A stretch of 64,000 bases of DNA from NCBI GenBank assembly GCA_914767715.1, contig OU612066.1, positions 20,186,283-20,250,282 on the forward strand, in the 5' to 3' direction. The notes below the pieces were generated by a model, which was not told the origin of the DNA, made no database searches, and saw only the letters and a list, made by a program, of their open reading frames with translations. Of this stretch, positions 23,352 through 37,500 are shown piece by piece. Each line of letters opens with the position of its first letter. Positions within the stretch are counted from its first letter, which is position 1. The translations under genes were made by a program, and so were the position numbers. Source of the stretch: Membranipora membranacea. Taxonomy: Eukaryota; Bryozoa; Gymnolaemata; Cheilostomatida; Membraniporidae.

Positions 23352-25085
23352 ATGTTGGATTTGGATTGGATTGGGTTTATTTCATTCTGTCATCATCAAA
23401 GACGGTGGTTTTGAATGCAATGCGGTGGTGTGACATGTGTGGTGAAAAAGTTTAAAAATAAGCAGCTATATATTATATAAGGTTATTCCTAGCATATCAA
23501 TCTGTCGTCATGGTAATTCATGAAAAAGCTCTTGCGTCGTTTTTGTCAGTACGACATAGCTTGGGTCTGAAAATACATTTAGCTAGAGACGTTATTCGGG
23601 TAGAATTGTCAAAAATTAATTAATAAAATGAGGGTGTGCCTCGTTAGCAACGATCTTAAGAAATGAGCATAGAACATGTCAAAAATGAAGACAAGGCAGA
23701 TCTTTCGATTTTTTCTAGCTGGAATGGCATAGCCCAGTATTGATCTGATGATAGTCAAATAAAACATCAATAATCCCTGCTAGTCTAAGTCTTAAGTAAC
23801 TTCATTGGGAAAAAGTATAGAGCTAAACTTTGTAACTAAAGATCTACACGTTTGTTTAGTGATAGCTTTTTTTTCAAAACTCCAAGGAATTTTGTGTAGG
23901 CATTAGGGGACACTGAGCGATTATCAATCACTACATCTTGTTCATACTTTAACCTATAGCTAAATTTGGTGTTCATGACCTCAGGCTTTTCAGAATTCAG
24001 CTGCATGTTATAATAAGCGGCCCATGGTTGTGTCGTTAATACTGAGGCCGCTGACGTGTGGCTGAGGTTAACACTAGAGGTTTAAGACGTTGTACCGTCA
24101 CATATTTCATGTGGTTAAAGCCATCCGCAGACAGGCTGTTGGAATACAAGAGCCATAGAATTGGTCCTAGTTTGGTACCTGAGGAGCGCCAACCTTGGTG
24201 CTAATGTACCGTGACCTCTCATTACCAAGTCCGAGCCCCCAGACTTCCCCCCCTGCCGAAAAGTAAGATATAAGTGAGATGATAAGAGGGTTTGAACTTG
24301 TATGCTTCCAATTTCTTGATGGGCACAGCAGGTTGCGGTCGATCGAATGCCTCAATAAAGTCCAAGGTGGCACTTTGAATGTACTTTACATTTGAGTTGT
24401 CAAGCTCTGATGTGGAATCATCATGCAGTTTGACCAAGGCGTCGACTGTCCCAGTGTGCGGCTGGTAACAAACTGTCTTCATGACTATACTATTATCATG
24501 TGTATCTCTGATCGTTAGAGTCAATTTAGTACGAGTACCTATCATGTACCCGCTACTAATAAGTAAAATTAACTTGGGTCGTCACACCAATTTCCTTGTG
24601 ATGGTACTCATGCTAAGAGAATTAGTTCACTCTCTATCGATCAGAGATTTTCATTCTCACGTGATCAGTGTGGGCTGGCAAGCAAACTGTGATGGCTCTA
24701 TTACTTCTGCGAATTTTGATCTCATATTGTTTATTATGACTTCCTCAGAAAGCTTTCCCAGGTGAAACAATATTGACACTGGCCGATAGCCTTTGTAATT
24801 GGACGGGCAAGCAACCCTAGGGATTTGTCGGATTTGCATTCTCTTCCCTTTATTTGGAAATTCCGATGCAAACAGCATCCAACTTAATATATCATTAGGA
24901 GGCAAGCAACCCATCTTCTTCACCTTCCACTGAGACCCATGTTGGAAAGTCTTCAGATGATGTTGACTTCCCAACATCCAACTTTTTCATGAGATGTTTA
25001 GTTTCACCGAGACTTAGAGGCTCTGAATGCATGGCATACTCCAGTATTTGAACTGATGATTTAGTTTTCCACAGAATAAAGAGGT
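23352..25085 (-). mobile_element. Degenerate non-LTR retrotransposon (LINE) fragment
   Basis: Read on the minus strand, 25085 to about 23850 gives reverse-transcriptase blocks in order: LDVGKSTSSEDFPTW, NYKGYRPVSILFHLGKLSE, SATLDFIEAFDR, GTKLGPILWLLYSNSLSADG, KYV where YxDD should be (catalytic Asp codons lost), then NMQLNSEKPEVMNTKF and KFLG. Frame changes and a small insertion (24480-24660) break it. The 3' end is probably near 23352, where a short tail of AATCC/CCAAT repeats follows, as in CR1/L2-type elements. Clade not certain. Confidence 0.75.
24480..24660. mobile_element. Small insertion with inverted repeat inside the LINE
   Basis: It splits the LINE frame between the two halves of one motif. 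TCTCTGATCG (24505-24514) and CGATCAGAGA (24638-24647) form an inverted pair. The flanks (GTGTGCGGCTGGTAACAAAC at 24455, GTGTGGGCTGGCAAGCAAAC at 24669) are similar, as if about 20 bases of target were duplicated. Confidence 0.4.
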
Positions 25086-27318
25086 TCTCATTACACTGGC
25101 TTCTGTTGTAGAAAGCCTGTCTGCACGGTTATTTCCTTAGGATCTATCACTGATTTTAATTTTGAACACCACTCTATAGTTTGCTGGTTTTAATTCAGTT
25201 TATTCCTTATTAATGCCCTTTTACTGCCTCTGATACTACGTTGTACCAAAGCACTTTTTGAATGCCTTATCCCTGGCTCTAACCTGCGTTTCATACCCAA
25301 GAATTGTCTGACAATTCTGTACAATTCTAGAATTGTCAGAAACTGACCTATATATCATTACCCAACCAGCAATCATTATTGTGTAATTAACCCTGCCTGC
25401 TAAATAAATTACTTTCATTATTGCTATTGTATAGTCATAGTATAAGCCTTTACAGTTCTAGTCAATATCATACAATTGGATTGACATTGTATTCAATGAG
25501 TTTGTATTTAGATGACCAGGACCAAGATATGCTGTAATGAATAGATATTGCTGTGCAAGGTAGCATCAAAATCTATATTGCGGGAGGCCCAGGTTCAAAT
25601 CCCCGCCGGGGCAAATATTTTCCTTTCGTTTCATCATGATGGAAAATGAAAGCATTCCATTCGAATTGTTGGCTCACAATTTTTGTAAGCACAGAAAACT
25701 CTTAGTAATGAGTATGATGACCCGGCAAAATACTTATGTTCAACTCTTCTGTGTTGTACCATACCCTACGTTATATTTTGTGCAATCTGTTAATATTGGC
25801 AGCAACTGCATAAATAGAATACATCAGCTAAACTATGCTAGCAGAATTATCAGAAAACTTTGCTACTAATATAAATGTACAACATCGCTCCCAAGATGAG
25901 CGAGGAATTACTTTGTATCAACTGTCCTACATGCCTAAGTGGAGAGAAGTGATATGTGAATGAGGCCATATTATCCACAGAACCACTGACTACTGAAAAC
26001 ATGCTGACTGATGCTAAAAAAACTCAAACTTGGTGTCACAGCAAGTAGTATGAGTACTGATCATTGGCATAGTCTAAACTACGCTCCTTGTGATTATTGA
26101 GAGTGAATGACTTTCAGCTATTTCTATTTGTTGGCCAAAGATGCTCTGAGCATGGAGTTAGCTCTGAATGTTATGGTATGTGGGCCGAGGGAGGCAAAGG
26201 TAAATCAACTATTGTAAGCCTGGTATATATTCATTGCCTGTCTACAAAGGAGCTCTTGATGTTATACTATATCATTCCCAGCCATCTCAGTTATATGGTG
26301 TACAGGAAGCAGTTTTTCGCATATTTCATTCTCACTCTTGGATGGTAGTTCCCTAGTAGGTGTTGGCACTAGTACAGATAGTATTAAAATGTTAGACTAG
26401 TGGCAACACCGTTTAAAGTAATAAATTTTAATCTGTCAGCTTGAGTGCCACAAGCAGGGAGGTTAGCCAATAACAGGCATAATTACATAATTACCTTGAT
26501 ATCTTTGTTGTCAAAATTTTTAATTGTACAATTATGTATGATTAACACTGTTTGTTAATCCTTCATACACATTCCATTGCACTTGTAACAAGTCATCATG
26601 ACACACTTGTGGAATCAAAGAGACAGGAGTCATTGTAAGCTGACCTAACTTCCTGTCTTTTGCTGCTGATAATGAATGCGGTGAGTTTTGAATTTCCCGA
26701 ATATTCATTTTTATAATGATGGTTGTTTGGGCGTAAATGCAATCATGAGCATTCTTTGTCAGAAGAGTGAGGGGCGGGAAGTTGTAACATTTTATGCAAA
26801 GAGCTAGATAATTGTCCAAATTACATTTATATATTTTTATCAAATTATTATTTCACCAAACTCTGCTTCAAAGCTCATCATTGTACAGAGTTATTATGTC
26901 AAGAATGAGATTGCCTCGCAAAAAAAACCTTAAATTCTCTGGCGCCCTTATTCTCCAGTATTTGCAAAAAGGTTTCATTGATTTTCCGCGCTTCTTGGTC
27001 AACTTCAAGAGTTGAGCCAGCATTATATGATGGTCTGTGTCTTTACCCACAGGGTTGTCCATTTTTAAATCTACTGGTACCTTATAAGTTCTGTGAAGGT
27101 TGCCTATGAATGCCAGTGTAAACAAAATGAACATTCTGACTGGCTTATCTTGATTATGACTTCATGGGTAAATAACTTGGATACCAACAATACATCCAAT
27201 TATGCTTGGCTAAGATGTTGATGTCAATTGAAAGGTAAACAATTGGCAAATGACACTGTGAGAATCTTGTTCAAATTCAATAAGCTAATCTCATTGAAAA
27301 TGATCAGGCAGATTAAAC

Positions 27319-30300
27319 TCCAGGGTAATAAGGTAACTGGTTCGGAATTGCCCTCTCACGTTCACACCTTCAAAAATGAAGAGTTGCCCTCTCTCTTGGA
27401 ATTTTCACAGGCTTTGATATGATTGGCCCATTACATCTTACTTTTTTCTTATTGGCCTGTTCAATAACTTCATACTGATTACAATATCTGTGTTGGGGAA
27501 CACTGAGTTAGTTATCGATATTGCTAGTAGTCAACTTTCTGAACAGCAGTCAGACTCAGTGGCACCAATCAGTTACTTCACAGACACATAAGACCACGAT
27601 GAAGAGATGATGAGCCAACTCAGCTTCACAAGAAGAAGAAGAATGAAAATAGAACAGCTGTGAATGGACTTGATTGAATCAATTTGTTGTAGCTCTCAGG
27701 TAAATAAATGTTATTTAGTATTTATTTGGTACACTACTATAACTATTCTACTACTCAGTTGTGAGTGAAAAATGAGTAGACAAACTAAGAAGTCTAGCTA
27801 GTAACTGTTAGTTACTATCACTACTAGTAGCTTTCTGTAGTTTGCCAATGGTACCAGTCCAATGTACAGTGCAGTGTAATATCAAGCAAGGAGAAGGACT
27901 CATAAGAGTTGTAAGAGGGGGGGGGGGGGGAAGGCTCATACAAGTCCAAGGAGTTAACTCCTTACTCCTCGCTTTGTTGTTTGTTGGTGGTGGCATGTTT
28001 AGGTGGGCAACTCTCGTGCAACTAATTGTCTAGAACTGTTATTGCTAATCTACTATGGCTACATGTAGGCCTACATACTTTACATTGTAAGGAAATGCCC
28101 CCTCTCTTTACTACAACTACAGCCTATGTAGGCTGGGTCTTGTATTTGTATAAAGTGTGTGCATAGGCTTTGCCTCGGCGCAACTGACGGATCATTATTG
28201 CTTTATGTCAACCATTCCCAACTGTCTGAGACTGGTGGGGTCACCCTTAAATACAAACAGCAAAACTATATACATATTAGTATACACTTTATTTACTGAT
28301 CAAGCATGCGCATATAAGACCAAGTGGTACATCATCATCTAGTTTAGTAGGCGAGACCTGCTTTTAGCTTCGTTCGAGAATTGGCCACTTATCAATTGAA
28401 CTATGCTCACTCTTGTGTGAACTATTTGCGAACAAATTTATCTAAGGAGCGAGGATATTGAGCATTTAAGTTGTAATGATCTTTTGGTTTACAAAGCACA
28501 GCTCATGCTAATTGAAATATTCCCTGGTCTATAATGTAATAAAGAATATACCAACCCCGATCACCAGAGGAAGGAAACCAGTGCAGACCTTGCCTTTTGC
28601 CAATGGTATTGAATTCAAATGATTTGTTGGCTGTACAGAGTCTCAACTGCGTCACAGTGGTCATTCCATTAAAATAAGCAGTGATCGGGGAGGGGGGCGG
28701 ATTGCATATAATATTACATGTGTGGGCTCTTTGAGTTGCAAGCATGTACTTCGCCTTAATTCAGGGTCAACCACTGACAACCATTGGTTATAGTGGTCTG
28801 TAGTTGGAGAGTAGAGAAATTGGTTACTGAGAGAAACTAGACCATTGCCAGCTTGCACACAATTGCAAAAGTTTCCCAAATGTAAATCTTCATCAATAGA
28901 ATGGTGTATTCAAGTGTTGTAGAGGTACTAGCTCTCTAGAGTATAACGTTGGTTTCATTATTCGTCTTGTTAATTTGGGAAAAAAGTAGATAGGCCTAGA
29001 TACAAGAAATGACTCCTTTTGATTGCAGATTTTTTTGTATTTTAGTCTACATTGTAAAGCAACACAGACCGCAGAATAGTACTGAGAACAGTACAATGAA
29101 GAAGAGAGTGTTTGGGTGGTTTATAGCAGATGTGATACAACTCGTAGTATCAATAGTCGTTCAGCTTACTCAATTCAAACAGGTAAGCAGGCCTCAGCAA
29201 GAATTTTTCATTGAAACCGGCCAGTTAGTGTAATTAGGAGTTCAGTGACTATCGGAGTTGTGCTCTTTTTTTCATGGAGGGAACAACTCATTCCATCTCG
29301 CAACATCAAGTCACCTCTTCCCTATATTCCACCCTCCTTGCCACAGCTCATTATCTTGAATGATCATTTTGGTTACAAATGTGCTGGCGTTATGTGCTGA
29401 TCAAACCTGTAGATCGAGTGTTTCCATTCCAAGACACCAGATATAAAACTTCACAAACTTCTTCACCAACGGCTGGCAAATCTGTTTCCATCATAGGGAT
29501 TGTAGATTTAACCAGGTCTTTAAGTGTTGTGTTATTTGTTATTTGGCAACATGCTAGAATCAGGCTCTCAATGCAGAGAAAATTGAAGGGTCCAGGGATG
29601 AACCTTGTAGCAGCAAAGCCTTGTTATAAGACTGCAAATAATTTGAATGCAAATAATGTACTTAGGACATTGGAATGTATTATATTCATACTTTATCACA
29701 TCATCAACTAAATATTTGTTGCAGAGAATACAGGAGAAAGACTGATTCAGTATGGCATGATAATGGCAGAGTTACGCATCAGAACCTTTGGTGGTTTGAA
29801 TTCTGTCCTGAGAAATCTTGATGTACCGAGTGAGTGTCTGAGTGTCAAATAGTTACATTATTATGATTCATGATGGGTCTTGATATACTCTTCGCTACCC
29901 TGACGCAGTGATCATTTGTATTTGATTGTCCAAATCAAGGATACCATCGGTAGCCTAATTGGTAACCATATCTCATAATCATTGAAAGACCCCCCTCCCT
30001 CCCTTCACCTGCTATCTACCTTATCAACCTAATTAGTGGTTAACTAATTAGATTGATAAGGTAGATTGCAGGTGAAGGAAGGGGGGGGGGGGGTGAATGA
30101 AATGATAATGAAATCTGTCTCTTAAAGGATTCGCTTCTGGTGTCACCAGTAAAATGGGAGGAACTTGAAATGTAGGCATTTATCACAGAACTTGTAATGG
30201 TTCTGGATCAAAGAAAGAAGAAATATGTCTTCATCCAACCAACTTAACATTATTGATGGCCAACCACCCAACCAACGCTGCTCCATATTGAAAAGTTTCC

Positions 30301-32910
30301 CCACTCCTGATTGCTAAAATGAATTATTCTGAGCCATGATTTTTGCGTCATATTGTGTACTCTGATCTAAACTTCAACAGTGCCTCTGTTAGAAGGGAAT
30401 TAGGGGGGGGGGGGGGTTATTGTTCGAATATACCAAGTATATCAAATTGAGGATACTTTAGCCAGCGACACGTTGAAACCCTCCCCCTAATTTAGCCACA
30501 ATCGCTCTGAAAGTATGACACGGTGATTGATATAAATTTTTCTTCTTTTCAGACTATAATTGAGACTCATGGTGGTATAGAGCGGGCACCAGTCATGACA
30601 CATCAAATATGCACCATGAGCACCTCCTCCGATAGTGAACTGTCACAAAAGTCACAGTCTTATATCTGCGCAGCACTATGTTGTCACTGCACACTGTTGA
30701 ATCGATAGATCACAAAGTAGTGCCACATAAACTTTCCCCATATGATAATTGAAAGGGATGGGCACATGCTCTCATTTTATCAAAGTTTCAAGCTGTTCAG
30801 TGTTCACATTTGTATTGATATATCAATTGACTTTAGGGCATTTCTTGCGCCTACTGGTATTTTATTATCCTGTTGACAATCGCAGGAGGCCTTCTAGGGT
30901 TGTTGATTGTGAATGCCAATGTTTTGTGGGTTAACATATGCAAGAATAACATCTAAACCTTTTAGTATTTTCTACTGATTCAATTTTTTTTTGGACAGTT
31001 TATTGTTCTCACCTCGTCGATTATTCATAATTTTTCATTCCAATGCTTTGCATCCTATTCAGGTATCAGTGAACTTAAGTTCAATGCAGGTATTCCTACT
31101 GTGGATTAACATGTATATCAGTTATATTTAAGAGTACAATGAGTACGACTTGTTTTTTAAAATAAACAGCTTTCAATTCATTTCCAAAACATGATCAAAA
31201 GGTTCATCACTCGACAAATAGGCTGAGCACTAGGTTCATGTTGATGCACTGATCTTACATCTTGTCATATATCATTAGATAATACATTTGGTTGTCGTTG
31301 TCACTGAACTGTGTGGGTGAGTCCGGTTGAGGTTGGTGAGAGGGTCGGCCTACCTCTGTATGTCCGAAACAAGAAGTGTCATTTGTATAGCGCACACATA
31401 CATATTGAGGTTTGATCACAGCAATGAACTCCCTCTTCATTGATCACAGAATGGTTTCTCAGGCATTGTGTTTAGCAATGGCAGGCAAATTTACAAGTCG
31501 GTTTATCCCTGTGTTAAGCTTCTTATGGCTCATAGAGGGTTGCAGTTAGGTGGGAATCGGTGCTGCTAGTACACATTTTTTGGTTAGTGAGGTCCAAGAC
31601 TACTATCCTGGTTAGTAGTTAGTACAAGGCAGTTTAATAATTTTTAGAAATTAGTACAAAGCAGCTTACCAATTGATAGAGGTTTATAGTACGATGGCAC
31701 TGCTTGCATAAACTTTGCTAATATTGAACCCTCCTTGCCATAATCATCACCATGGTAGTATCATTGCTCGTAAAGAGTTAGTTATTTTTTTATTTCTCAT
31801 CTAAACAAAATTCCCTGTCCAGTGGTACAAATTATGACTCTGTAAGACCGGTGTGAGAGTATTTGTGTTCAGATATATACAAAATAAGTCTAGTTGTACA
31901 CTTTTTTGTGTGTTTCAATACCTCATCAATCATTTCTGTTATTGCTGGGTGGTTAAAAGTTATATAGATAGATCAGGAATCTTGTTTAGAAGAAGTTTAT
32001 TTAAACTTTCCTTCTACACCCCCTAGATTTTAAGATATATCAATTTTTACAACCCCTTATCATTTTTAGGAATTTGAACAAGAATAGCTAACAAGAGGGA
32101 TTATATAGATGACACACTAAGGGTTAATCTACGCTCCTTGGGATTTTTTAGCGTGGATGGCTTTCATTAGCTGTTTGTTGGCTGAAGATGTTCTGGGCAT
32201 GGAGCGCAAGCTCTGAATTTTATGGAATGTGGGTAGAGAGAAGCAAGGGTAAATCAAACAGCTTCCCCTGTTACTTCTTGATCAAACAGACCTATAGTTC
32301 AATGACACAATAGAACTCGTTTGTACGGAATGTCTGATGGTCACTGTAAATTCTAAATATATCAATGCAGGCGATAATATTAAGCTGATAGCTTTGAAAG
32401 ATTATCTGCTACAAGACTGTCCAGGCAATTATTTATCGCTCTAAATCTTAACTGATGTAATGGCCCTACAAGCCCCTAATCTGGCAACCCAGCCGCCTGT
32501 CTAAGCTACCGGTCTCATATATAACAGAATAAATATCAGTGTGGGTATTCCTTTGGCAGGAATTTGTTGAAATGATTGGAACAAGGAGTAAAAGTACTCC
32601 TTGATTGGAACTCCAGACTATAGCTGCATTGCGGAAATCCTGTCGTAATGGTCGAAACTTCTAGGAAATGTATTTGGTAGACCACATGGAACTGATGCAT
32701 CGATGTTGTTTTGCCCGATACTAGCCACATCACTCAATTACATGCAATTGATTTGAAATGAAATGTTAAAAAAATTAAACCTTTTTAGTTGAAAATTGTA
32801 TTAATCTGAAGTAGGTTGGTGAAATCAGTCTTGATATTCATTGATAAACCTTTAGGTTGAAAGAACTTTCAACACACCAATCTTTTCAATGCATGCATTC
32901 AATGGCTACA
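27319..32910. other. Interior of the long-arm element
   Basis: I recognise no conserved protein in this 5.6 kb, which is repeated at 36266-41856. Exon-like pieces exist: a frame ending at a GTAAGC donor at 29183 (reads MKKRVFGWFIADVIQLVVS), and a segment after an acceptor at 29725. They do not join into a convincing protein. 32115-32255 is an extra diverged direct copy of left-arm sequence (compare 26077-26215). G-runs are at 27917-27930, 30081-30093 and 30403-30416. Confidence 0.45.
29983..30095. repeat. Imperfect palindrome ending in C- and G-runs
   Basis: CCCCCCTCCCTCCCTTCACC, TATCTACCTTATCAA and CTAATTAG are mirrored by CTAATTAG, TTGATAAGGTAGAT and GGTGAAGGAAGGGG plus a long G run, around TGGTTAA. 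It is probably a tiny MITE or a stable hairpin. It is repeated at 38930-39042. Confidence 0.7.
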
Positions 32911-34516
32911 ATGTACAGTTCAATCTGCCTGATCACTTTCAATGGGATTAGCTTATTGAATTGAACAAGATTCTCAGTGTCTATTTGCCAATTGTTTACC
33001 TTTTACTTGACATCAACATCTTAGCCAAGCAGCTGAGTTCAAGCATAATTGGATGTATTGCTGTTATCCAAGTTGATTACCCATGAAGCCATAATCAAGA
33101 TAAGCCAGTCAGAATGTTAATTTTGTTGACATTGGCATTCATAGGCAACCTGTACAGAACTTAAAGGTACCAGTAGATTTAAAAATGGTTAACCCTTTGG
33201 GTAAACACACAGATTATCGTAATGAGCTAGCAGCAGTTTATCAAGAGTTGAGCCAGATACAACCACTGTATGTTTTGTCTGGCTCAGCTCTTGAAGTTGA
33301 CCAAGTAGCAGAGGAAAATCAATGAAACATGGTTGCAAATACCGGATAATAAGGGCGCAAGAGATTTTTTTGCAAAGCAATCTCATTTTTGGCATAGTTA
33401 CTCTGTACTATGATGAGCTTGGAAGCAGAGTTTGGTGAAATAATTTGATGAAAATATACAAATGGAATTTGGTCAACCATCTAGCATTTTTCATAAAAGG
33501 TTAAAACTTCCCGCCCCCTCACTCTTCTGTCAAAGAATGATCATGATTGTACTTTCACCAAAACAACCACCATTGTAAACATGTACATTCGCAAAATTAA
33601 AAACTCATCGCATTCATTATCAGCAGCAAAAGACAGGAAGTTAGGTCAGCTTACGATGACATCCTGTCTCTCTAATTCCACAAGTGTGTCATGATGACTT
33701 GTTACAAGTGCAATGGAATGTGTGTGTAGGATTAACTACCAGCGACAATTAATTCGATAATTAAAAATTTTGACAAGGAATATTGAGGTAATTAAGTCAT
33801 TATGCCTGTTAAAGGCTAACCTCCCTGCTTGTGGCACACAAGCTGACAGCTTAAAATGTATTACTGTAAACGTTGTTGTCTTGTCACTAGCATTTAAATA
33901 CTATCTGTACTAGTGCCAACACCTGCTAGGGAACTACCATCCAAGAGTGAGAGAGAAAAATGCCACAATTGCTTCCTGTACACCATATAACTGAGATGGC
34001 TGGGAATGATAAAGTTTAACATCAAGAGCTCCTTTGTAGACAGGTAATGACTGTATACCAGGTTTACAATAGATTTACCTTTGCCTCACTCTACCCACAT
34101 ACCATAGCATTCAGAGCTAAATCCTTGCTCAGAGCCATTCAATCTCAAAAATCCCAAGGAGCGTAGATTAAGACTATGCCAATAATCAGTATTAATACTG
34201 CATGCTTTGACACCAAGTATGTTTTCTAGCATCAGTCAGCATATTTTCGGTAGTTCTGTGGAGAATATGGCCTCATTCGCATATCACTTTTCTCCACTTA
34301 GGCATGTAGGGCGATTAATACAAAGTAGATCCTCGCTCAACTGGTGAGCGATGTTGTACTTTTTTATTAGTAGCAAAGTTTTGTGATAATTCTGCTAGCA
34401 TAATTTAGCTGATGTATTCTATTTATGCAGTTGCTGCCTACATTCTCAGATTGCACAAGATATAGCTTAGGGTGGGCCTACAGTACAACACAGAAGATTT
34501 GAACATAGGTATTTCT

Positions 34517-37500
34517 AATCTATATTGCGGGAGGCCCAGGTTCAAATCCCCGCCGGGGCAAATATTTTCCTTTCGTTTCATCATGATGGAAAATGAAAGC
34601 ATTCCATTCGAATTGTTGGCTCACAATTTTTGTAAGCACAGAAAACTCTTAGTAATGAGTATGATGACCCGGCAAAATACTTATGTTCAACTCTTCTGTG
34701 TTGTACCATACCCTACGTTATATTTTGTGCAATCTGTTAATATTGGCAGCAACTGCATAAATAGAATACATCAGCTAAACTATGCTAGCAGAATTATCAG
34801 AAAACTTTGCTACTAATATAAATGTACAACATCGCTCCCAAGATGAGCGAGGAATTACTTTGTATCAACTGTCCTACATGCCTAAGTGGAGAGAAGTGAT
34901 ATGTGAATGAGGCCATATTATCCACAGAACCACTGACTACTGAAAACATGCTGACTGATGCTAAAAAAACTCAAACTTGGTGTCACAGCAAGTAGTATGA
35001 GTACTGATCATTGGCATAGTCTAAACTACGCTCCTTGTGATTATTGAGAGTGAATGACTTTCAGCTATTTCTATTTGTTGGCCAAAGATGCTCTGAGCAT
35101 GGAGTTAGCTCTGAATGTTATGGTATGTGGGCCGAGGGAGGCAAAGGTAAATCAACTATTGTAAGCCTGGTATATATTCATTGCCTGTCTACAAAGGAGC
35201 TCTTGATGTTATACTATATCATTCCCAGCCATCTCAGTTATATGGTGTACAGGAAGCAGTTTTTCGCATATTTCATTCTCACTCTTGGATGGTAGTTCCC
35301 TAGTAGGTGTTGGCACTAGTACAGATAGTATTAAAATGTTAGACTAGTGGCAACACCGTTTAAAGTAATAAATTTTAATCTGTCAGCTTGAGTGCCACAA
35401 GCAGGGAGGTTAGCCAATAACAGGCATAATTACATAATTACCTTGATATCTTTGTTGTCAAAATTTTTAATTGTACAATTATGTATGATTAACACTGTTT
35501 GTTAATCCTTCATACACATTCCATTGCACTTGTAACAAGTCATCATGACACACTTGTGGAATCAAAGAGACAGGAGTCATTGTAAGCTGACCTAACTTCC
35601 TGTCTTTTGCTGCTGATAATGAATGCGGTGAGTTTTGAATTTCCCGAATATTCATTTTTATAATGATGGTTGTTTGGGCGTAAATGCAATCATGAGCATT
35701 CTTTGTCAGAAGAGTGAGGGGCGGGAAGTTGTAACATTTTATGCAAAGAGCTAGATAATTGTCCAAATTACATTTATATATTTTTATCAAATTATTATTT
35801 CACCAAACTCTGCTTCAAAGCTCATCATTGTACAGAGTTATTATGTCAAGAATGAGATTGCCTCGCAAAAAAAACCTTAAATTCTCTGGCGCCCTTATTC
35901 TCCAGTATTTGCAAAAAGGTTTCATTGATTTTCCGCGCTTCTTGGTCAACTTCAAGAGTTGAGCCAGCATTATATGATGGTCTGTGTCTTTACCCACAGG
36001 GTTGTCCATTTTTAAATCTACTGGTACCTTATAAGTTCTGTGAAGGTTGCCTATGAATGCCAGTGTAAACAAAATGAACATTCTGACTGGCTTATCTTGA
36101 TTATGACTTCATGGGTAAATAACTTGGATACCAACAATACATCCAATTATGCTTGGCTAAGATGTTGATGTCAATTGAAAGGTAAACAATTGGCAAATGA
36201 CACTGTGAGAATCTTGTTCAAATTCAATAAGCTAATCTCATTGAAAATGATCAGGCAGATTAAACTCCAGGGTAATAAGGTAACTGGTTCGGAATTGCCC
36301 TCTCACGTTCACACCTTCAAAAATGAAGAGTTGCCCTCTCTCTTGGAATTTTCACAGGCTTTGATATGATTGGCCCATTACATCTTACTTTTTTCTTATT
36401 GGCCTGTTCAATAACTTCATACTGATTACAATATCTGTGTTGGGGAACACTGAGTTAGTTATCGATATTGCTAGTAGTCAACTTTCTGAACAGCAGTCAG
36501 ACTCAGTGGCACCAATCAGTTACTTCACAGACACATAAGACCACGATGAAGAGATGATGAGCCAACTCAGCTTCACAAGAAGAAGAAGAATGAAAATAGA
36601 ACAGCTGTGAATGGACTTGATTGAATCAATTTGTTGTAGCTCTCAGGTAAATAAATGTTATTTAGTATTTATTTGGTACACTACTATAACTATTCTACTA
36701 CTCAGTTGTGAGTGAAAAATGAGTAGACAAACTAAGAAGTCTAGCTAGTAACTGTTAGTTACTATCACTACTAGTAGCTTTCTGTAGTTTGCCAATGGTA
36801 CCAGTCCAATGTACAGTGCAGTGTAATATCAAGCAAGGAGAAGGACTCATAAGAGTTGTAAGAGGGGGGGGGGGGGAAGGCTCATACAAGTCCAAGGAGT
36901 TAACTCCTTACTCCTCGCTTTGTTGTTTGTTGGTGGTGGCATGTTTAGGTGGGCAACTCTCGTGCAACTAATTGTCTAGAACTGTTATTGCTAATCTACT
37001 ATGGCTACATGTAGGCCTACATACTTTACATTGTAAGGAAATGCCCCCTCTCTTTACTACAACTACAGCCTATGTAGGCTGGGTCTTGTATTTGTATAAA
37101 GTGTGTGCATAGGCTTTGCCTCGGCGCAACTGACGGATCATTATTGCTTTATGTCAACCATTCCCAACTGTCTGAGACTGGTGGGGTCACCCTTAAATAC
37201 AAACAGCAAAACTATATACATATTAGTATACACTTTATTTACTGATCAAGCATGCGCATATAAGACCAAGTGGTACATCATCATCTAGTTTAGTAGGCGA
37301 GACCTGCTTTTAGCTTCGTTCGAGAATTGGCCACTTATCAATTGAACTATGCTCACTCTTGTGTGAACTATTTGCGAACAAATTTATCTAAGGAGCGAGG
37401 ATATTGAGCATTTAAGTTGTAATGATCTTTTGGTTTACAAAGCACAGCTCATGCTAATTGAAATATTCCCTGGTCTATAATGTAATAAAGAATATACCAA

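Larger units (their letters stand above)
25570..34514 (+). repeat. 8.9-kb direct duplication, first copy
   Basis: Every stretch I compared with 34517-43460 is identical except one G run (14 G near 27917, 13 G near 36864). It starts inside the left arm at ATCTATATTGCGGG and ends inside the right arm at GAACATAGGTATTT. Two bases (34515-34516) lie between the copies. Confidence 0.9.

Noticed and set aside
25570-25620. tRNA gene at GCGGGAGGCCCAGGTTCAAATCC
   Set aside because: A B-box-like match exists, but there is no A box or foldable D and acceptor stems upstream; it is simply part of the arm.
25636-25869. Frame repeated at 2473, 34472 and 48001
   Set aside because: Left-arm sequence again; its recurrence reflects the repeated arm, not a gene.
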